Assembly (NCBI GenBank): GCA_029706075.1
Contig: JAINUG010000037.1
Coordinates: 3,337,127 to 3,401,126, forward strand
DNA length: 64,000 bases
Source: Aldrovandia affinis
Taxonomy: Eukaryota > Chordata > Actinopteri > Notacanthiformes > Halosauridae
Reading direction: 5' to 3'
Made by a program: the position numbers and the translations under genes
The notes under the pieces: generated by a model
The model's input: only the letters and a program-made list of their open reading frames with translations
Told to the model about the DNA's origin: nothing
The model's database searches: none
Shown: positions 48,653 to 62,099 of the stretch, piece by piece
Position numbering within the stretch: position 1 is the first letter of the stretch
How the letters are laid out: each line of letters starts with the position of its first letter

Positions 48653-51600
48653 TATATGTAGACAATATTCTTCTTGCATGCCATTTCAAAGCTGAGTCAC
48701 AACTGAGGCTCTTATATCTAAATGCTGCATCACTACTGTCAAGAGCCTTTCAAACACCTCTGTGAACTCTTTAAATAGACCTGGGCAAAAATCTGTCATG
48801 CCCAGTAACAACTTCAAGAACATATTTTTTCTCTGTTCCAATTTTATGAACAGTTCAACAATTTGTGATCATTACAGAGTAAAATTAGTTTTTAATTTTG
48901 ATTTCTTTTTTTGGGGGGGAGAATGAATACATTTTTTAAACATCCGTGGAACAAATGTTTGTGAACAAGACAGGCACTCCCCAGGTTACGCAAGGGTTCC
49001 GTAAGTCAATTTTTTAGTAAGTCGGGATATATTGTATACTGTATAATAGGTTTAAAAGGACAAAAAAGAACAAAAAAAACTCAAATGACAATTTCAATCA
49101 ATTAGGCATTTTCCATAACTTTCAATGACAGCTGAACAACATGCCAGAACTGGAACTGAATTCAAAATTACCTTTTATTTCAATATCTTGCAAGGGTAGC
49201 TTAAAGCTTCATTTGAATCATTCAAGAACAGTTCATAAATGCGAATGAGCTAAAATAATATTTTTAGTTTAAAGAAGTTGATAAGCTTCAGGTACACAAT
49301 TTATGATATTATTTACTTGACATTTATTTGAGTGAATAAGGATAAAAACAACTACAGTACATACATGTTGTTGGTCAATTTTCACTATACTTGGAAATAT
49401 ATAATTTTAGTGAATTATATGAACTGTTATTGTCAATGACTAACATAATATTTGTTTGGAGTACTCCAGTCGAAATCCTGAATTCCAGAGCTTTATATCG
49501 TATGTGTGCAATGATGGAAGGAACCAACACTCTAAAAGTTTTGAAAATGTGGTCAATGCTGCAGTAATTTCAAATTTTGTAAGAGCTCCTGCTCTTACAG
49601 GTTTCATAAATGGGTTGTGATGACATCTTGATGTGATAACACAGGTAATTTGAATAGACCAATGAACATTTGTCAACACTTTGAATTCCCTCCCATCTCT
49701 AAGGCACAAAAAATACAAATTGTATTTACTAATACAAAAACATTTACAAGAGTAATCAACTGAATTTAAATCAATGGGACTATTCCTTTAACATTGTAAG
49801 GGGGTCAACCAAATAGTGATGACTTAGCCTACAGCACATTTCTACCAATCAATTGAATAATATAAACATTCCATTATTAATGGATATACCAAATAATTTC
49901 TAACAAACCAGATTTACTTCGATACAACAACTGGTGAAACCAATAATTACTGCACACATTTCTCTGATCGTCTGGAAAAGCAAAAGACAAAGATTTGGCA
50001 AACTGACTTCGGATTTTTGATTTCTGACAAGCATGTAGCCTATGTGAATTAATTCTTGGAATGATCTAGAACTGCATTCAATAAAATGGAAGGAAAAAGA
50101 AAACTTGTACCCTCAGCCACACTCATCAGTTTGTCATTACACTGAGATTTCTCCTTTTTAAGAGCTATTGATTTAAGAATGCAATCAAGACCTGGAGTTG
50201 TATTAATGAGTGCAAGCATGAGGGAAAATGTATAGCTACGTATACAATCAGTTGCTAAACATTAAAGGATTACCTCATAGTACAAATGACTCAATCCACT
50301 GATTGACTCTACATTGGAGTGAGAACAGGGTTTATTAGTGCACAGATTGTGGAAATTATAATGAAATCAACTCCCTAAGAGGAATCCATAATACATTCAT
50401 AGATTGGGGAATAAAGAAAACCTCTTATCATAATACTGTTTATGAGGAAAGCACAAGACAGAATCAAGTGCTGTCTATCAAATGTGAATATGTGTGAAAT
50501 GTGTGAACATGCACACACTTGGCTATCGCCAGTTATAGCTGTTTGAGCATCCCACCATTAAAAATCTCACAATTTAAATCTGGAAAATATCAATTTGCAA
50601 GCAAATGCTTTGCATTGCTTTTTAAATTCACAAGAAAACCACCCACTGTGTTAAACTATTGCCTTCCCATTGAGCTTGTGTAGGCATAAACTGGGCGCCC
50701 TCCTAACCAGAGGGGGGCGCTGATGGGATATGAGACACGGAAGTCCCGCTGGCTGAAATCCTTCCCTCGCTCCAGCCAATTATGCAGAACTGCAGTCAGC
50801 ACTAATTTTGTGATTTATGTTTTAGTTTACCTGCCAATATTGGGAAATACACTCCGGACTAATTGCTGTTTGGGGGGTTGGTCGTTGTTCCCTAACAAAC
50901 TGTTGAGCAGGGGGGGTATGTAAATATCATATGCAATATGATACTTCATGATTCTTTCATACTTTATACCTTCAAAAGATGCAACGCAAAAGAAAATCTA
51001 TTTAAAGCATTACTATTTACTATTTTAAACTATAATGAAGACATTAGAGCTATACATTTACTGGTAGTGATCTAGGCGGACTTACAAATGTATACAAGAA
51101 AATTACAAATGTAATATTAAAACACTAGAAGTGCCATGACATTTTTCAGGCATTTGGTGATTTTAAAATTAAAATAACTTTGCCATTGGGAAAGTCACGT
51201 CACCCCCAGACCCTGACTTGTCCTAAATATTTTCCATACACACTGTTTGAATTTAAATATAACAAAAGGAACGACTGTTGTAATTCAAAATTACTCTTGT
51301 CGCCATGATGACTTTTTGACATTGGTGCCTCACAAATATGCTATTCCCCAAAAATATGATAATGGAACATTGAAACTCACGTGTGCCACTTATTGTGTTA
51401 TGCGTCACAGGATCATTAGTGTAATGGGTGAGAATGAGTGAGGGTAGGGGAGAAAACAGTGCAGTACGAATGCGTAATTAATTGTGGGAGTAATCAAATT
51501 AAAATGTATAAACAGATGTCAATTTGGAAATGGTACCAAGAGCATCACAAAGATTTCAGTTTGTGCTGACTGCAAGTAAATGTGAGAATGTGAGAGGAGA

Positions 51601-54356
51601 ATCTTTCATTTTCATCGCAATATAACATGAATATGCACACAGGATATTTACAGCCTACTATAGACTAATACAGTACATAGTCTACGATGGACTTTTCTGC
51701 ATTCACAACCTGTGTTTGTGTAGGCTACACTATATAATGCCATTCATGTTTTACATTTGTATTTAAATTAGCCTTTTTTTCCAAAGGATTGGCTGTCTTG
51801 CTGATTGGTGTCATATCACCGCGATTCCTGTGTGGCACACTGTAAAGTGGTGAATATATTATTCTGCTTGTGGAAATAAGAATATTAGGTATCCTAATGT
51901 TTCTTAAGACCTGCCTGAACAAAACCAAACCATTGTTTTTGAGATGGTATGCACTAAATGTAATTATTTCTACTTTAAAATGTCAATGCCAAAAAGCTTC
52001 TTGGTCGGCGTCTTCTTGTATGTCTGGAAACCCGGCGCTCCGAGTGTTAATAGTGTTGCAACCATTATTGGCTAGGAGTGGATCCAGGGAAAAATAGTGG
52101 GAAATTTAGAAGCGTATTAATTTATTTAACCAGGAAAAATTATTCCCAGAAAAAATTATTCTCGAAAACTGATTACTTGGGAAAAACTCCCTTCAGCTAT
52201 TGGAGTTTAAAAAATGAATCACAAAGTTATTCTAATGCTACTAAAAAAAATGCATTCAACACATTTCCTTTAGCAGATGGAATTGATGAATGAATTGTCA
52301 CATCGTAATGTAAGAATAATCAATCTGAAAATCCTTATGACAATTAACAGAGTGAGATAAAGCCGGAAAGCACAGTGCTTTGTCAGCTTTGATTTGGATT
52401 AAACTTGTTCTAATGGGATCATTTTTCTCACAAAAGGTATTCTTGTAAAGCAGAGCAATCAGTTATTATGAATTATGCATGCATTGAATTAAGGTCTAAT
52501 ATCATTAATTTGTCTCATTAATTTCTTGGGATTTAGTGAAAGCAAAATCAGCATTCACAAAGAGCGGAAATACCTTTGCACCAGGCTCCAACAGAGAATG
52601 TGCATGTCCCATTATTGAGGGAATATGTTTTTATTCTTTTTGAAATATTTCACCAATGCATTAGTGTCAGGAGACTATGCATCCATTTCTCAGAGAGGAG
52701 CGGTCAGCTGACAGCCGTGCGGATGTGTAAATACAAAGACAATCACTTAGCTATGACATCATTACTTACAGGTTATTAACTACGCTTTTTTGACTGGCTC
52801 TCATGGTGATTTTTCTTGCTCGCTTCTGAACTATGTTCGCCAAAAAATGTCCATTAACTAAATGGATGGATAGATGGAGGACGGTTCAAAGTCTGGTGTG
52901 CTTATTTTAAAACAAAGGGAACACACAATGCAGAGTGGGTGGATTATCACACGGGCAAACTTTACAATGGCAGCTGTTGTTTGAATTTGCTGCTCGTGAC
53001 TTACAGTATAATGGATCCTGCTGATAAAACTAGGCTCCTCCCAGACTGTCAAATGAGCTGTCTTGTTAATCCTAGTGGCAAACGTTCTTCACTGAGGGCA
53101 TGGTCTTTAGTTTATGCCAGTCTGATCAGTGCTTTGGACACTGATCAGTAGCATTAGTTTTATTCAAGGCCTTGATCTGAGATGAGTGCAGTGGTTGAGT
53201 ACATGAGCATCAAATGATCAGAAGTGTTCATTTCCCAGCAAACATCAATAGTTTAAAAGGCTCCAGCCTCAGCCTGGTGTCTGACCTAACTGCAAAAGCT
53301 GATGCTTCAAGACGTCAAATGTGCCATTTTGGAACACAAGCAAATATAATATTAAATTAAATAAGAGTCTGTGTGTGTGTGGGGGTTCTGTACATATGGT
53401 TTGCGAGGACAAGATTACTACTATAATTATAAGACATTTTCTACGTCCTCATAATGTGCATAAATGTTGTCAATTATTTGTATCAGAAGTTAAATATTTC
53501 TGAAATGTAGATACTGAATATCCATGTCCCTGAATGGACAGTGTTCAAAAAATACTGTATCGGTTCTTGAATCTCTTCCTGAATATGCTTTATATATTGA
53601 AAATGGCAGTACTGTAAATCCAACAAGTTATGTTGCGGGGATGACTGATATTTTATTGGGCTATTTGCTAGTTTCTTTACATATGCCTGCCTCAAGGCAA
53701 TGTGACTTGAATCGAAAATTAAAATAATTGCCATGGCATTTGTAATCGCTTACAGCTTCTAGATTTGTGCGGTTGTTATACTGGCAACATTGTGTAAGAC
53801 TGTGTGAAACTGTGTGTGTGTTTGTTTGTGCATGTGTGTAAGTATGTGTGTGTGCAGGTGTGAGAGAGAGTGTGTGTGTTTGTCAGTGCCTGAAAGGGGT
53901 GATAATATAACAGCACTGCAGTGTGACAGGGAGAGATGGTCACAATGGGGGGGCTAGGGGCTTGCAGAGAGGATCATCAGTCAGGTGAATCTAAGGTTGG
54001 GGGGGCGGCTGATGTGGCTTTGCCTAACAAGGGCCTATTCTGCCTTCACACGGGGGCGTTGGTTGGTATTCCCAGTCATGTCCCTTTGGCCAAATGGCAT
54101 TCTAACCTTGTTTATTCATGACAGACTCCTTACAGCACTAAAAGTCCACCAAACAGGCTGAAAATGCAATGATAAAAGAGAGGTCTTTTGCAAAACTGAG
54201 CAGCTATAATCGCAATCAACATAGAAAGCTTAAAACTGGATAAGATACTGTATTTTCCACAACGGCTTCGAATCACTATTTAGAGAACAAAAGGTTTGTA
54301 TGGCCCGTCTTCCCGCTGCCCAATTGCTAATGAAACCCAAAATAAAAAGGCATATA
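48653..54356. other. Unique non-coding DNA
   Basis: About 5.7 kb, largely AT-rich, with no recognisable exon or RNA gene. 48970-49040 (ccaggttacgcaagggttccg, taagtcggg) and 51120-51200 (actagaagtgccatgaca) resemble ends of unknown dispersed repeats. 52290-52560 is repeat-free with ATTATGAATTATGCATGC and CTCATTAATTTC strings (candidate regulatory). GT-rich impure repeats lie at 53800-53880. Confidence 0.4.
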
Positions 54357-54429
54357 CAGGTAACTGTCAAAATAAAATAAACATCAACATAAAGTCGGCA
54401 TTGAGCCACCATGGTCCCCCAGAACAGCT

Positions 54430-54550
54430 TCAATGTGCCTTGGCATAGATTCTACAAGTGTCTTGTCTCAGGTGCCGCTCCATAATCTTCCATAAATGTT
54501 CAGCTGGGTTGAGATGTGGTGACTGAGATGGCCATGGCATGGCATGGCAT
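54430..54550 (-). pseudogene. Tc1 transposase fragment, C-terminal part
   Basis: Minus-strand translation gives MPWPSQSPHLNPAEHLW, the block that carries the catalytic Glu of Tc1 transposases (NPxEHLW). A C-terminal MERHLRQ and a TCRIYAKAH stretch follow before the reading frame leaves homology. It is separated from the preceding D block by the L2 insertion. Confidence 0.9.
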
Positions 54551-54559
54551 ATGTTTGCA

Positions 54560-55126
54560 GTGATCACTCGGACCTGCCGATTCTCCCTCCACAACATCCG
54601 GAGGATCCGACCGTTCCTCACCCAAGAGGCCACACAACTCCTGGTCCAGGCCCTGGTGATCTCAGATCTGGACTATTGCAATTCCTTGCTGGCAGGCCTA
54701 CTGGCCTGTGCCATCAAGCCACTGCAACTAGTTCAGAATGCTGCCACACATCTGATGTTCAATCAACCCAAGTTCACCCACATCACCCCTCTACTCTCCT
54801 CTCTGCACTGGCTCCCCATCGCAGGACACATCAGATTCAAATCACTGGTGCTTGCTTTTCAAGCAGCTAGAGGTACTGCTCCCCATACCTCCAGTCACTC
54901 ATCACTCCCTACACCCCGCCCAGACCCCTCCGCTCCGCCTCCTCTGGCAAACTGACTGTCCCATACCCTCCGGGCGCCTGGCAGCCGCTCCTCGCGGTCT
55001 CGTCTCATCTCTGTCCTGACTCCTCGCTGGTGGAACGACCTTCCGCAATCGGTCAGGACCATGGAATCACTTGCGATCTTCCGAAAGAGACTCAAAACCC
55101 ACCTTTTCAGACTCCACTACCACTGA
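54560..55126 (+). pseudogene. L2 ORF2 (reverse transcriptase C-terminal part)
   Basis: About 189 codons in one frame. Diagnostic motifs are SDLDYCNSLLAGL, LQLVQNAATHL, HITPLLSSLHWLPI and RIRFKSLVLA-like HIRFKSLVLAFQA. After the stop come TPRWWNDLPQSVRT, SLAIFRKRLKTHLF and a natural end at 55124-55126. These are the conserved finger/thumb-to-C-terminal blocks of L2/CR1-group proteins. The endonuclease and the RT catalytic core lie in the missing 5' part. A single in-frame TGA at 54953-54955 breaks it; CpG decay of a CGA codon would explain that. Confidence 0.92.
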
Positions 55127-55407
55127 ATTCTGTACATCTAGCTAATTGTCATCACCACTGCCTACTTGCTCAACACTATATACCCCTGCTTACTCCATTT
55201 AATTAAAAATTATTTATAATAATTACTAACCTTTTCCTTCCCAGTGTTACAGGTATGGTACGCAGCTGCCTACAATGATGTCTATCACTGTATTACTGCA
55301 CTGATCTCTTGCGCAAACTATGATTGTTCCTACCATGTATTTATGCACATCTTGTAAGTCGCTCTGGATAAGAGCATCTGCTAAATGCTTAAAATGTTAA
55401 AATTTAA
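54560..55407 (+). mobile_element. 5'-truncated L2-clade LINE
   Basis: An 850-base 3' portion of an L2 element: C-terminal end of the ORF2 reverse transcriptase, a 3' untranslated region identical in layout to the fragment at 31.8 kb, and the stem-loop tail (cgctctggataagagcat) with an A-rich end. Near-identical 9-base repeats atgtttgca (54551-54559) and atgtttaca (55408-55416) flank it, and excision restores the Tc1 reading frame. This confirms target-primed insertion into the older Tc1. Confidence 0.92.
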
Positions 55408-55416
55408 ATGTTTACA

Positions 55417-55520
55417 TCGTTTTCATGCTCATTAAACCATTCAGTGACAACTTGTGCCCTGTGGATGGGGGCATTGTCATCCTGGAAGTGACCACTCCCA
55501 TCAGGATAGAAATGTTTCCC
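55417..55520 (-). pseudogene. Tc1 transposase fragment, catalytic Asp part
   Basis: Minus-strand translation reads PDGSGHFQDDNAPIHRAQ and then VVTEWFNEHENDV, the block around the second catalytic Asp of Tc1 transposases, in an unbroken frame up to the L2 junction. Upstream of the block (toward 55664) only short non-contiguous family sequence remains before the terminal repeat, so the DNA-binding domains are absent. Confidence 0.9.
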
Positions 55521-55666
55521 CATGGGAAGAAGGGCCATTTACCTTGTGCTCTAAGGGGATGGGTGGACCAAAACCATGCCAGGAAAATGGAAGCACCGGC
55601 TTTCACTATACTTTGTATTGTTCATTTACCCAAGTGTTTCATGCATTACACAGACAGTTACCTGTA

Positions 55667-55915
55667 TCTTTCCTCCTTCAAGAAAGGTACATGACAGTGA
55701 GATAGAGAGAGTTGGTCTGCTCTGGTGTTGTCCTATAATGGCACAATATTTATGCACATCATCTAACCCCACAGAAACAAATAAACAACTACTTTTATAA
55801 TAGGCCACAAAATCTACCAACAATATGACAAGTCACAAGTCTACTGTTACAGTGCCCCATTTCCACAGCTCCTGTTTCCTCTGTGCGGTTTACAAATATG
55901 CAACAAGGTGACATT
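55667..55915. other. Non-coding DNA between two mobile elements
   Basis: Nothing recognised. Confidence 0.4.
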
Positions 55916-55923
55916 ATGGAGGC

Positions 55924-56516
55924 CATAGATATAAATACGTAGATACCACATTGGCTGCTGTTGTATGTTGCAGCGATTCGTCTGCATAGCCGCCATATTC
56001 GCGTCTAAACAAACGCATGTGTATTGAGAGATGAAGACTTCCCCTGATAAAATCTACTGTAACTCGCTAGTTGTCACACCACTGTATGACCAAGTGACTG
56101 AAAGCGATATTTATTGATAGCCATTTAATTTGTTGTTGCAGAAACCACATAAGGTGTGGATTTATCCATTTATTATAATCTCATCGTCCCACAGTGAACT
56201 GGCATTTTTGCATATGCTAATTCCTCTTTGTACGGTGTTCACAGCCAGGTTCTGCAGAAAATCATTGCGGAAACTCAACAATTGTGAAATTTGGAAATCA
56301 GGTAACCTGCAACCTGACATTTCTCATGTTTATAACAAGCCAAATTCCACTTCCAACAATTCTCAATTCCAGTTGAGAATGAAGCAAGTTACAGTAGATT
56401 TTGTCAGGAGGAAGTCATGCGTTTGTTTAGACATGGATCTTTGCCCGCACCAATATGGCGGCTGCGTAGACACAGCTGAACAGGGTGAATGAGGCGTTTA
56501 CATTTCTATATCTATG
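55924..56516. mobile_element. MITE with 8-bp target duplications (hAT-like)
   Basis: Exact 8-base direct repeats atggaggc lie at 55916-55923 and 56517-56524. Immediately inside, the ends are inverted: catagatata at the left and its complement ending 56516. Much longer inverted similarity follows inward, including gccgccatatt, tctaaacaaacgcatg and aaaatctactgtaact (about 56048-56063 against 56386-56401). The 8-base duplication points to the hAT superfamily. No transposase is encoded; a 120-codon plus frame inside is not a known protein. Confidence 0.85.
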
Positions 56517-56524
56517 ATGGAGGC

Positions 56525-59500
56525 CCTGTCTCTATGAACTGAAAAACCACACAAACTTTAAACCAGGTTCCAAAATGAACAGATATCAGTTATGGAATAC
56601 TCAGGCACAGACATTATGTGGCTAACACAAGACAAAGCAATTGGGCTAGAGATCTTTTCATCAAAAGGGTAGCAACCTTACCCTCTTACTGAATTCAATC
56701 CTAGTCCACTTCAATTAATTACACCTAAATAAATAATGTGTGAAGAGCCTATTTGGGGCTTTATTTCTCATTAGATAAAAGCAATTAATTACCACAGATA
56801 AATAGAGAGATAAGGAGGAGCACATATACAACTGGAATGATATGAATTACGAAAAAAAAAGAACACAACCTGACTTACAAAATGATGTCAAGATAATACA
56901 CCATGCCACTTCTTTCTGGTGGTGATCAAGAGTGCTCTTCTTCACTTCAGGTCTGGAAGTGATGCTGAACAGAATAACTGGACAAGCACTACAAGCTGTT
57001 GAATCAGTCTTACTTGTTTGTGAAGGGCTGAGGAGGCAGGTGAGGTGCCCTTATTACCAATGTCAGCGATTCGATTAAGCATTCGGGAAGCAAATGATTC
57101 CAATGAACTAATGATTAATCAGGCGGGTCTATTTACTAATGTACCAGAATGCATTAGAAACATAAGTTAATGGGGACAGGACATCAATTCACATACAAAT
57201 GAACCACATTTGCATTGGATGCTTATTGACTGGTGTACAAAAAAAAAAAATATATATATATATTTTTTTTTAAATGAACTACAAAACATAATCTACCTCC
57301 CAGAGAAACGAGACATTGTCTCCGAACATATTTGCAATTTTACTTTGGTTGACTCCTGCAGGTTTGACTCTCTAAGCTGACAAGAGTTAGAAGGCAGATA
57401 AAGCTTCTGCCATTGAATGACGAGTTGAATTCGATCCAGAAAATGTACAAATAAATAGCTGTTGCTGTTAAAATGCTGGTTTGTAATAGTTTTAACCACA
57501 GCCATCCTCAGTTCTTAATTGCTTTGGTATTTATTTTCCCAGGTAAAGGTGTGAAATTGATACCTGGTGCAGGATGCAAAGCATTCAGGCTCAGATCAGA
57601 CTGGTGAGACTGCCGTTCATGATGTGTTGGAGTTTGGGTACTCAACGCCAACTCAATACATTGAGTGAAACATAGGCAGTGTTCCATATCCGCCAAACAG
57701 GAAGCCTGAACATTCCAAAAGAAGTCGAGGAGCTCAAGGTTTTAAAGAACAATATAAAAACTGACTAAAGTTGGGAGCAGTCTGTCTTTAACTTCAACCA
57801 TGAATTTAAGGTAGTGATATTAATTTTGTTACTAGACTGTACATACAAAACATTACACTGATGTACTCATGTTTTGTATCAAACAAAGGTAGACCTTTCT
57901 TAAGTCAATGGTAGAAGTTAAGAACAAAATACAAAGTTGGAGGATTTAAATTTAAAATCTAAATGTGCAACAAGAACATGACGGGGTGAAGGTAACCCAC
58001 GTATGTATGTATACATGTGCATGATGTGATCCTGAAGGATAAACAATTACGACACTGTTCTACTAACGGCTAGAACAATCACGTGGCATGCGCAGTCATC
58101 ATTATGCATTGTCATTATCAGGCAAAAGCAGGTTTCAGGAGTGACAATCGTGTGACGGTTCAGAGATGTTTCTGCGGGTGCGGTCCCCTGAGAGGCACTC
58201 TGAAACGCTCCCCCTCAGTGGATGAAAGTGTGAGATTTAATCCTTGCTTTGTTCTGGTACACAGATAAACATGAAAGCCTCTTGGTTCTTCCCCTTGAGC
58301 TATGGTGCAGTGCCAGACCTGGAATGCACTCTTATTAATAATGCGGCACTCTTAACTATGAGCTTTAATCATGGGGAAATATTTTGGAATTTGACAAGGG
58401 TCTCTCCACCCCTCCCTCTCCTAGTCCCAGCGGTAATGACGGTTTTGCTGGCACGTCTGATACCATCTAGTAAGTGATTTTTTTAGTGTGGGGGGAAAAA
58501 AAGAAAAAATGCTGGTTCTATTTGATGTTTCGATCCGGGATTGATCTCGGAGGACGGGCTGGTATTCTGAAAGTGGGATTATTGGCTTCTGTGGCTTTCC
58601 TCAGATGTGGAAGATCTTTGAACAGTGTCTTGTAAAGTGTGCTACTTCCAGGCTGTCTGTGAACTGCTTATGAACTCATAAAAGAGTACCTGTCTCCATA
58701 TTAATGAGGCCTTACCTTGAGGTAACCAGCTTCCCACACATTCATGTCACTGTGAGAACGGTTCCCGCTTACTTGGAAGCAGGGGAGCAAGATAAAGTTG
58801 GTCTGATGTCAAAAGTCTCAACTCTTCGCTGAAATTCTGGAGAACATGCACAAAACACTGTGTTCAGGTATGTGCATGGTCAGATGAGGCAATGCAAAGT
58901 TCACATGTAAGACTAGAGCAGGGAGGGCCGTATCTATTTCTGGATTTCATTTAAACTTCTGCTCTTAATTATTTACTTACATTTCTTGATAAGCCCATGA
59001 ATGACAGCTGAAGACTGTTCTTGTGTTCCCATATGAAACATTTTACTGTGGTCTAATCTACAAGTGAACCAGCATTGGTGTATCCAACTAATTAGATAAT
59101 TAAGCCAGAGTAATTTGTAGAAACAAAAAACCTGCGTACACACCGGACCTCCAGGACTGGAATTACTCACCCCTGGACAAGAGGGGAAAATGGTAGCTTG
59201 CCATTCATATCCTCATAACTCAAAGTTATGAGAAACTGTTTCATAAGACTTCATGGGTATATGAAGCACTTTCTTGCAGTTCACATAAGCAATCTCAGAA
59301 TTAATCTGTAGAATGTTTTACTCTCAAAATAAGATTTGGATTCATTTTAATTCATTTTCTTTCATCATTAGCAAGGAAACACACCACACAATCCTTCCTG
59401 GTTCAGCTAAGGAGTTCTGGCCATTCATTAATTTGTTGAGGAGTTCAGTGTTGTGCCAGTGTTGAGTTCTGACAACGGTTCATTGGCAGGAACATGCAGT

Positions 59501-60140
59501 AATTCCCGCTCTGAAGCATAACTATTTGTGTATCTTGTTGCAATAGACAATCTCTGATCAAACTCTCTCAATCTCTAAAGATGGTAAGGCTGCAGCATTA
59601 TTCAAATAAATTGAATTTCAATAAACCAACATGGAGTGCAGTAAATAAACAGCTGGCTAGAAACATATGCATTTTCCTTGCGTTTTAATGGGGGTGGCGG
59701 TTAACTTGTGATGGTGCCAGTCGCAGGGCGGGTGGCATAGCTGAACTGTAATTGATAATGTAAGGGCAGATGGGGGGAAGTGCCATGGTCGTGGATTCTC
59801 CAGGGAGATGCCACGAATCAAAGCAGATGGTCCAATTGCCCTTTATTTATGTGCTGCCACAAACGAGTCTGCCCGCGGTATGATGGATCATTATAGCTTG
59901 CTGTGCATAAACACCAATATGCTTTTTAATCTGGATAAAGAAACCATAGCCAAAAAGTGAAATATTTCATAGCTTACTGTCAAGCAATGGAAAACATCCG
60001 GACATAAGTTTATATTAAAGTCAATCCTTTTTCACCCCCCTTGACCCCAAAATTGAACAGTAATATTGGCAAAGTTCCAGTATTCAGGAAGCTTGTACTG
60101 TCTTTAATAACTACTGTTGTTGAGTGGGTGAGTCAAGATT
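56525..60140. other. Unique non-coding DNA
   Basis: No gene recognised. A symmetrical A-run/(TA)n/T-run block lies at 57239-57272. 59680-59960 is repeat-free, moderately GC-rich with TGTAATTGATAATG and CAGATGGTCCAATTG strings (candidate regulatory, untested). Confidence 0.4.
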
Positions 60141-60325
60141 ATATTTACATTTACATTTTAAGCATTTATCAGACGCTCTTATCCAGAGCGACTTACACAA
60201 TTGGCATTTCTTTACATACAACCATTTATACAGCTGGATATTTTTGAAGCAAGCCCAGTTCCATAACCATTACACTACAAGCCCAGTTCCCTAACCATTA
60301 CACTACACAGCCGCCCTGCCAAAGC
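60141..60325 (-). mobile_element. L2-tailed SINE, minus strand, internal duplication
   Basis: Minus-strand order ends with a perfect L2 stem-loop tail (gtaagtcgctctggataagag, complement of about 60174-60194). Before it comes ccagctgtataaatgg. In the head, ccataaccattacactacaagcc and its near repeat (60254-60275 and about 60282-60306) form a tandem duplication, and the B-box segment is deleted. Confidence 0.82.
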
Positions 60326-62099
60326 CCCTGCCAAAGATCTGGCAATATAAATGGTTGGAGGTGAACAAATTTTGTATCAGTGAGTGTAAATCAGAAGAAA
60401 CAGATATTGTATGGAGCCTGTGAAACAAAACTAAAATACGACCAATTCTGTGGCAAATGCTGTTCCTTATGATCATAATTAAAATAGCAGCAAATTTAGC
60501 ATAATTTTAAAGACATGATAGGGTTGGACACAATTTAAAGACAATTTAAAGTTAAAGACACAATTTCCAGACATACTGAGCTTTGACATGGTATTTCATT
60601 TTGCACAGCACAATATCAAAGAAATATCACACATATAGCCACGCACACACACACACACGTGCAAACACACACACTTGCACACAAACTAAACTCAAAATGT
60701 TAAAAAAACATGGAGGTCATGGGTGAAAGTGGTTAGTGGTCAAGGCGCAGTGATCAATGTGGCCTAATGTAATAGACATCTTCACAGGGTTAATACTGCT
60801 GGTCTGGACACAGACAGATTGGTTAATATGGTCCCCTTCTCTCCATTCAGCCAGACCTCCAGGTTAACTCTATTAATGCCACCCAGGCCCACTTCCTCCA
60901 TATTTACCACAGCACTTTTTGTCTCTGCACACTGTTATTAGTTCCTTAATGTGAAAGCACTGAAGTGTAGGCAATCCATCTGCCCGAAATGACTAAAATC
61001 CTGTTTTGGGCTTCTCATAAAGGTACTTCAATGCTAACCAAGTTTTCAGAGTAAGATTAATGCTATGAACAAACCGCAGTATGGTGCTCTGTCTGTGCAG
61101 TATAATCAATCATTGGACAGAACTATTTTAAAAAGTGGTCCATGCCGTAAAGTATAGCGTGCGTCAGAATCAGTCAAGAATGGCAATTTCATTGCAAGCA
61201 AAACAAAACAGTTACATTAGACATTACAATGTCTAATGTAAAAACACCTTGGCAATTACAGTTCCTTCACATTATATAAACACATTCCACACAAGACGTT
61301 TGGATAAAAATATACACACAATCATGATTGAGTTACAATTACAGCTAAAAAACTGTTAAAGCTTTACAATATTGAGCATTTGATTTGATCTTTAACAAAA
61401 TACTGTAAATTCTTTGGTACATTTTAAAGTTGGAATCCAAAGTTAAACACTATTTGTTATATTTATTATAACTTCAGTATTTTAAACACTAAAGTTATCA
61501 TTATTCACTGCTGAAAAATGCATCACTCAAAACTGAGTAGCTCATTCCAAGCACTTTGATTCCTCACATTGTTTGGCTGCTTGGCTGTTTTTACCACAAC
61601 AAAGGAGTATAATCCAGGATGTGGAATTGCACCATCATTGTACCTTTACATACACCACCATTGTACCTTTATTGGATAAACATATTCACCTAACTTGAAA
61701 TGCATATTTCAAGGAAAGTCCTTCATCTTTATTTGAGTATGAATTTAATGGTGTATATACAAAAATTAATTTTCTCTGCAACTTCCTGTTCTGCTTAATG
61801 AAACTACAATCGCCCATAATCTATTGCCTTCTCTCTTGAATGCAGCAACACAAAAAATCTGGCATTGACGTCTGGTAAAATGAGGCAGTGGGGAAAAGTA
61901 AGTAAGTGATTACTGTCCTTTCAATGTTGACGTCTTCGTTGCTATGTAAATGGCTTCATGTGTTCATGTGTATGTACAGAACATAACATTTAGATTTTTG
62001 GGTGAAATTGGCATTAGGGTGAAAGGTGGATATCAGTAAAATGTCCCTGGCATAAAAGAAAGGGAAAAGGCCAGACTAGGTCATATATGAGCTGGTGTA

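Larger units (their letters stand above)
54357..55664 (-). mobile_element. Tc1-like relic interrupted by an L2 LINE
   Basis: Perfect 12-base inverted ends caggtaactgtc and gacagttacctg sit at 54357-54368 and 55653-55664, each followed outward by TA. This is the Tc1/mariner signature. Between them, read on the minus strand, are two pieces of a Tc1 transposase separated by an inserted L2 (54560-55407). Subtracting the L2 leaves about 450 bases, so the Tc1 copy was itself an internally deleted derivative of a roughly 1.6-kb parent. Confidence 0.92.

Noticed and set aside
56130-56492. 120-codon plus frame
   Set aside because: Falls inside the MITE with 8-bp target duplications, including its inverted arm.
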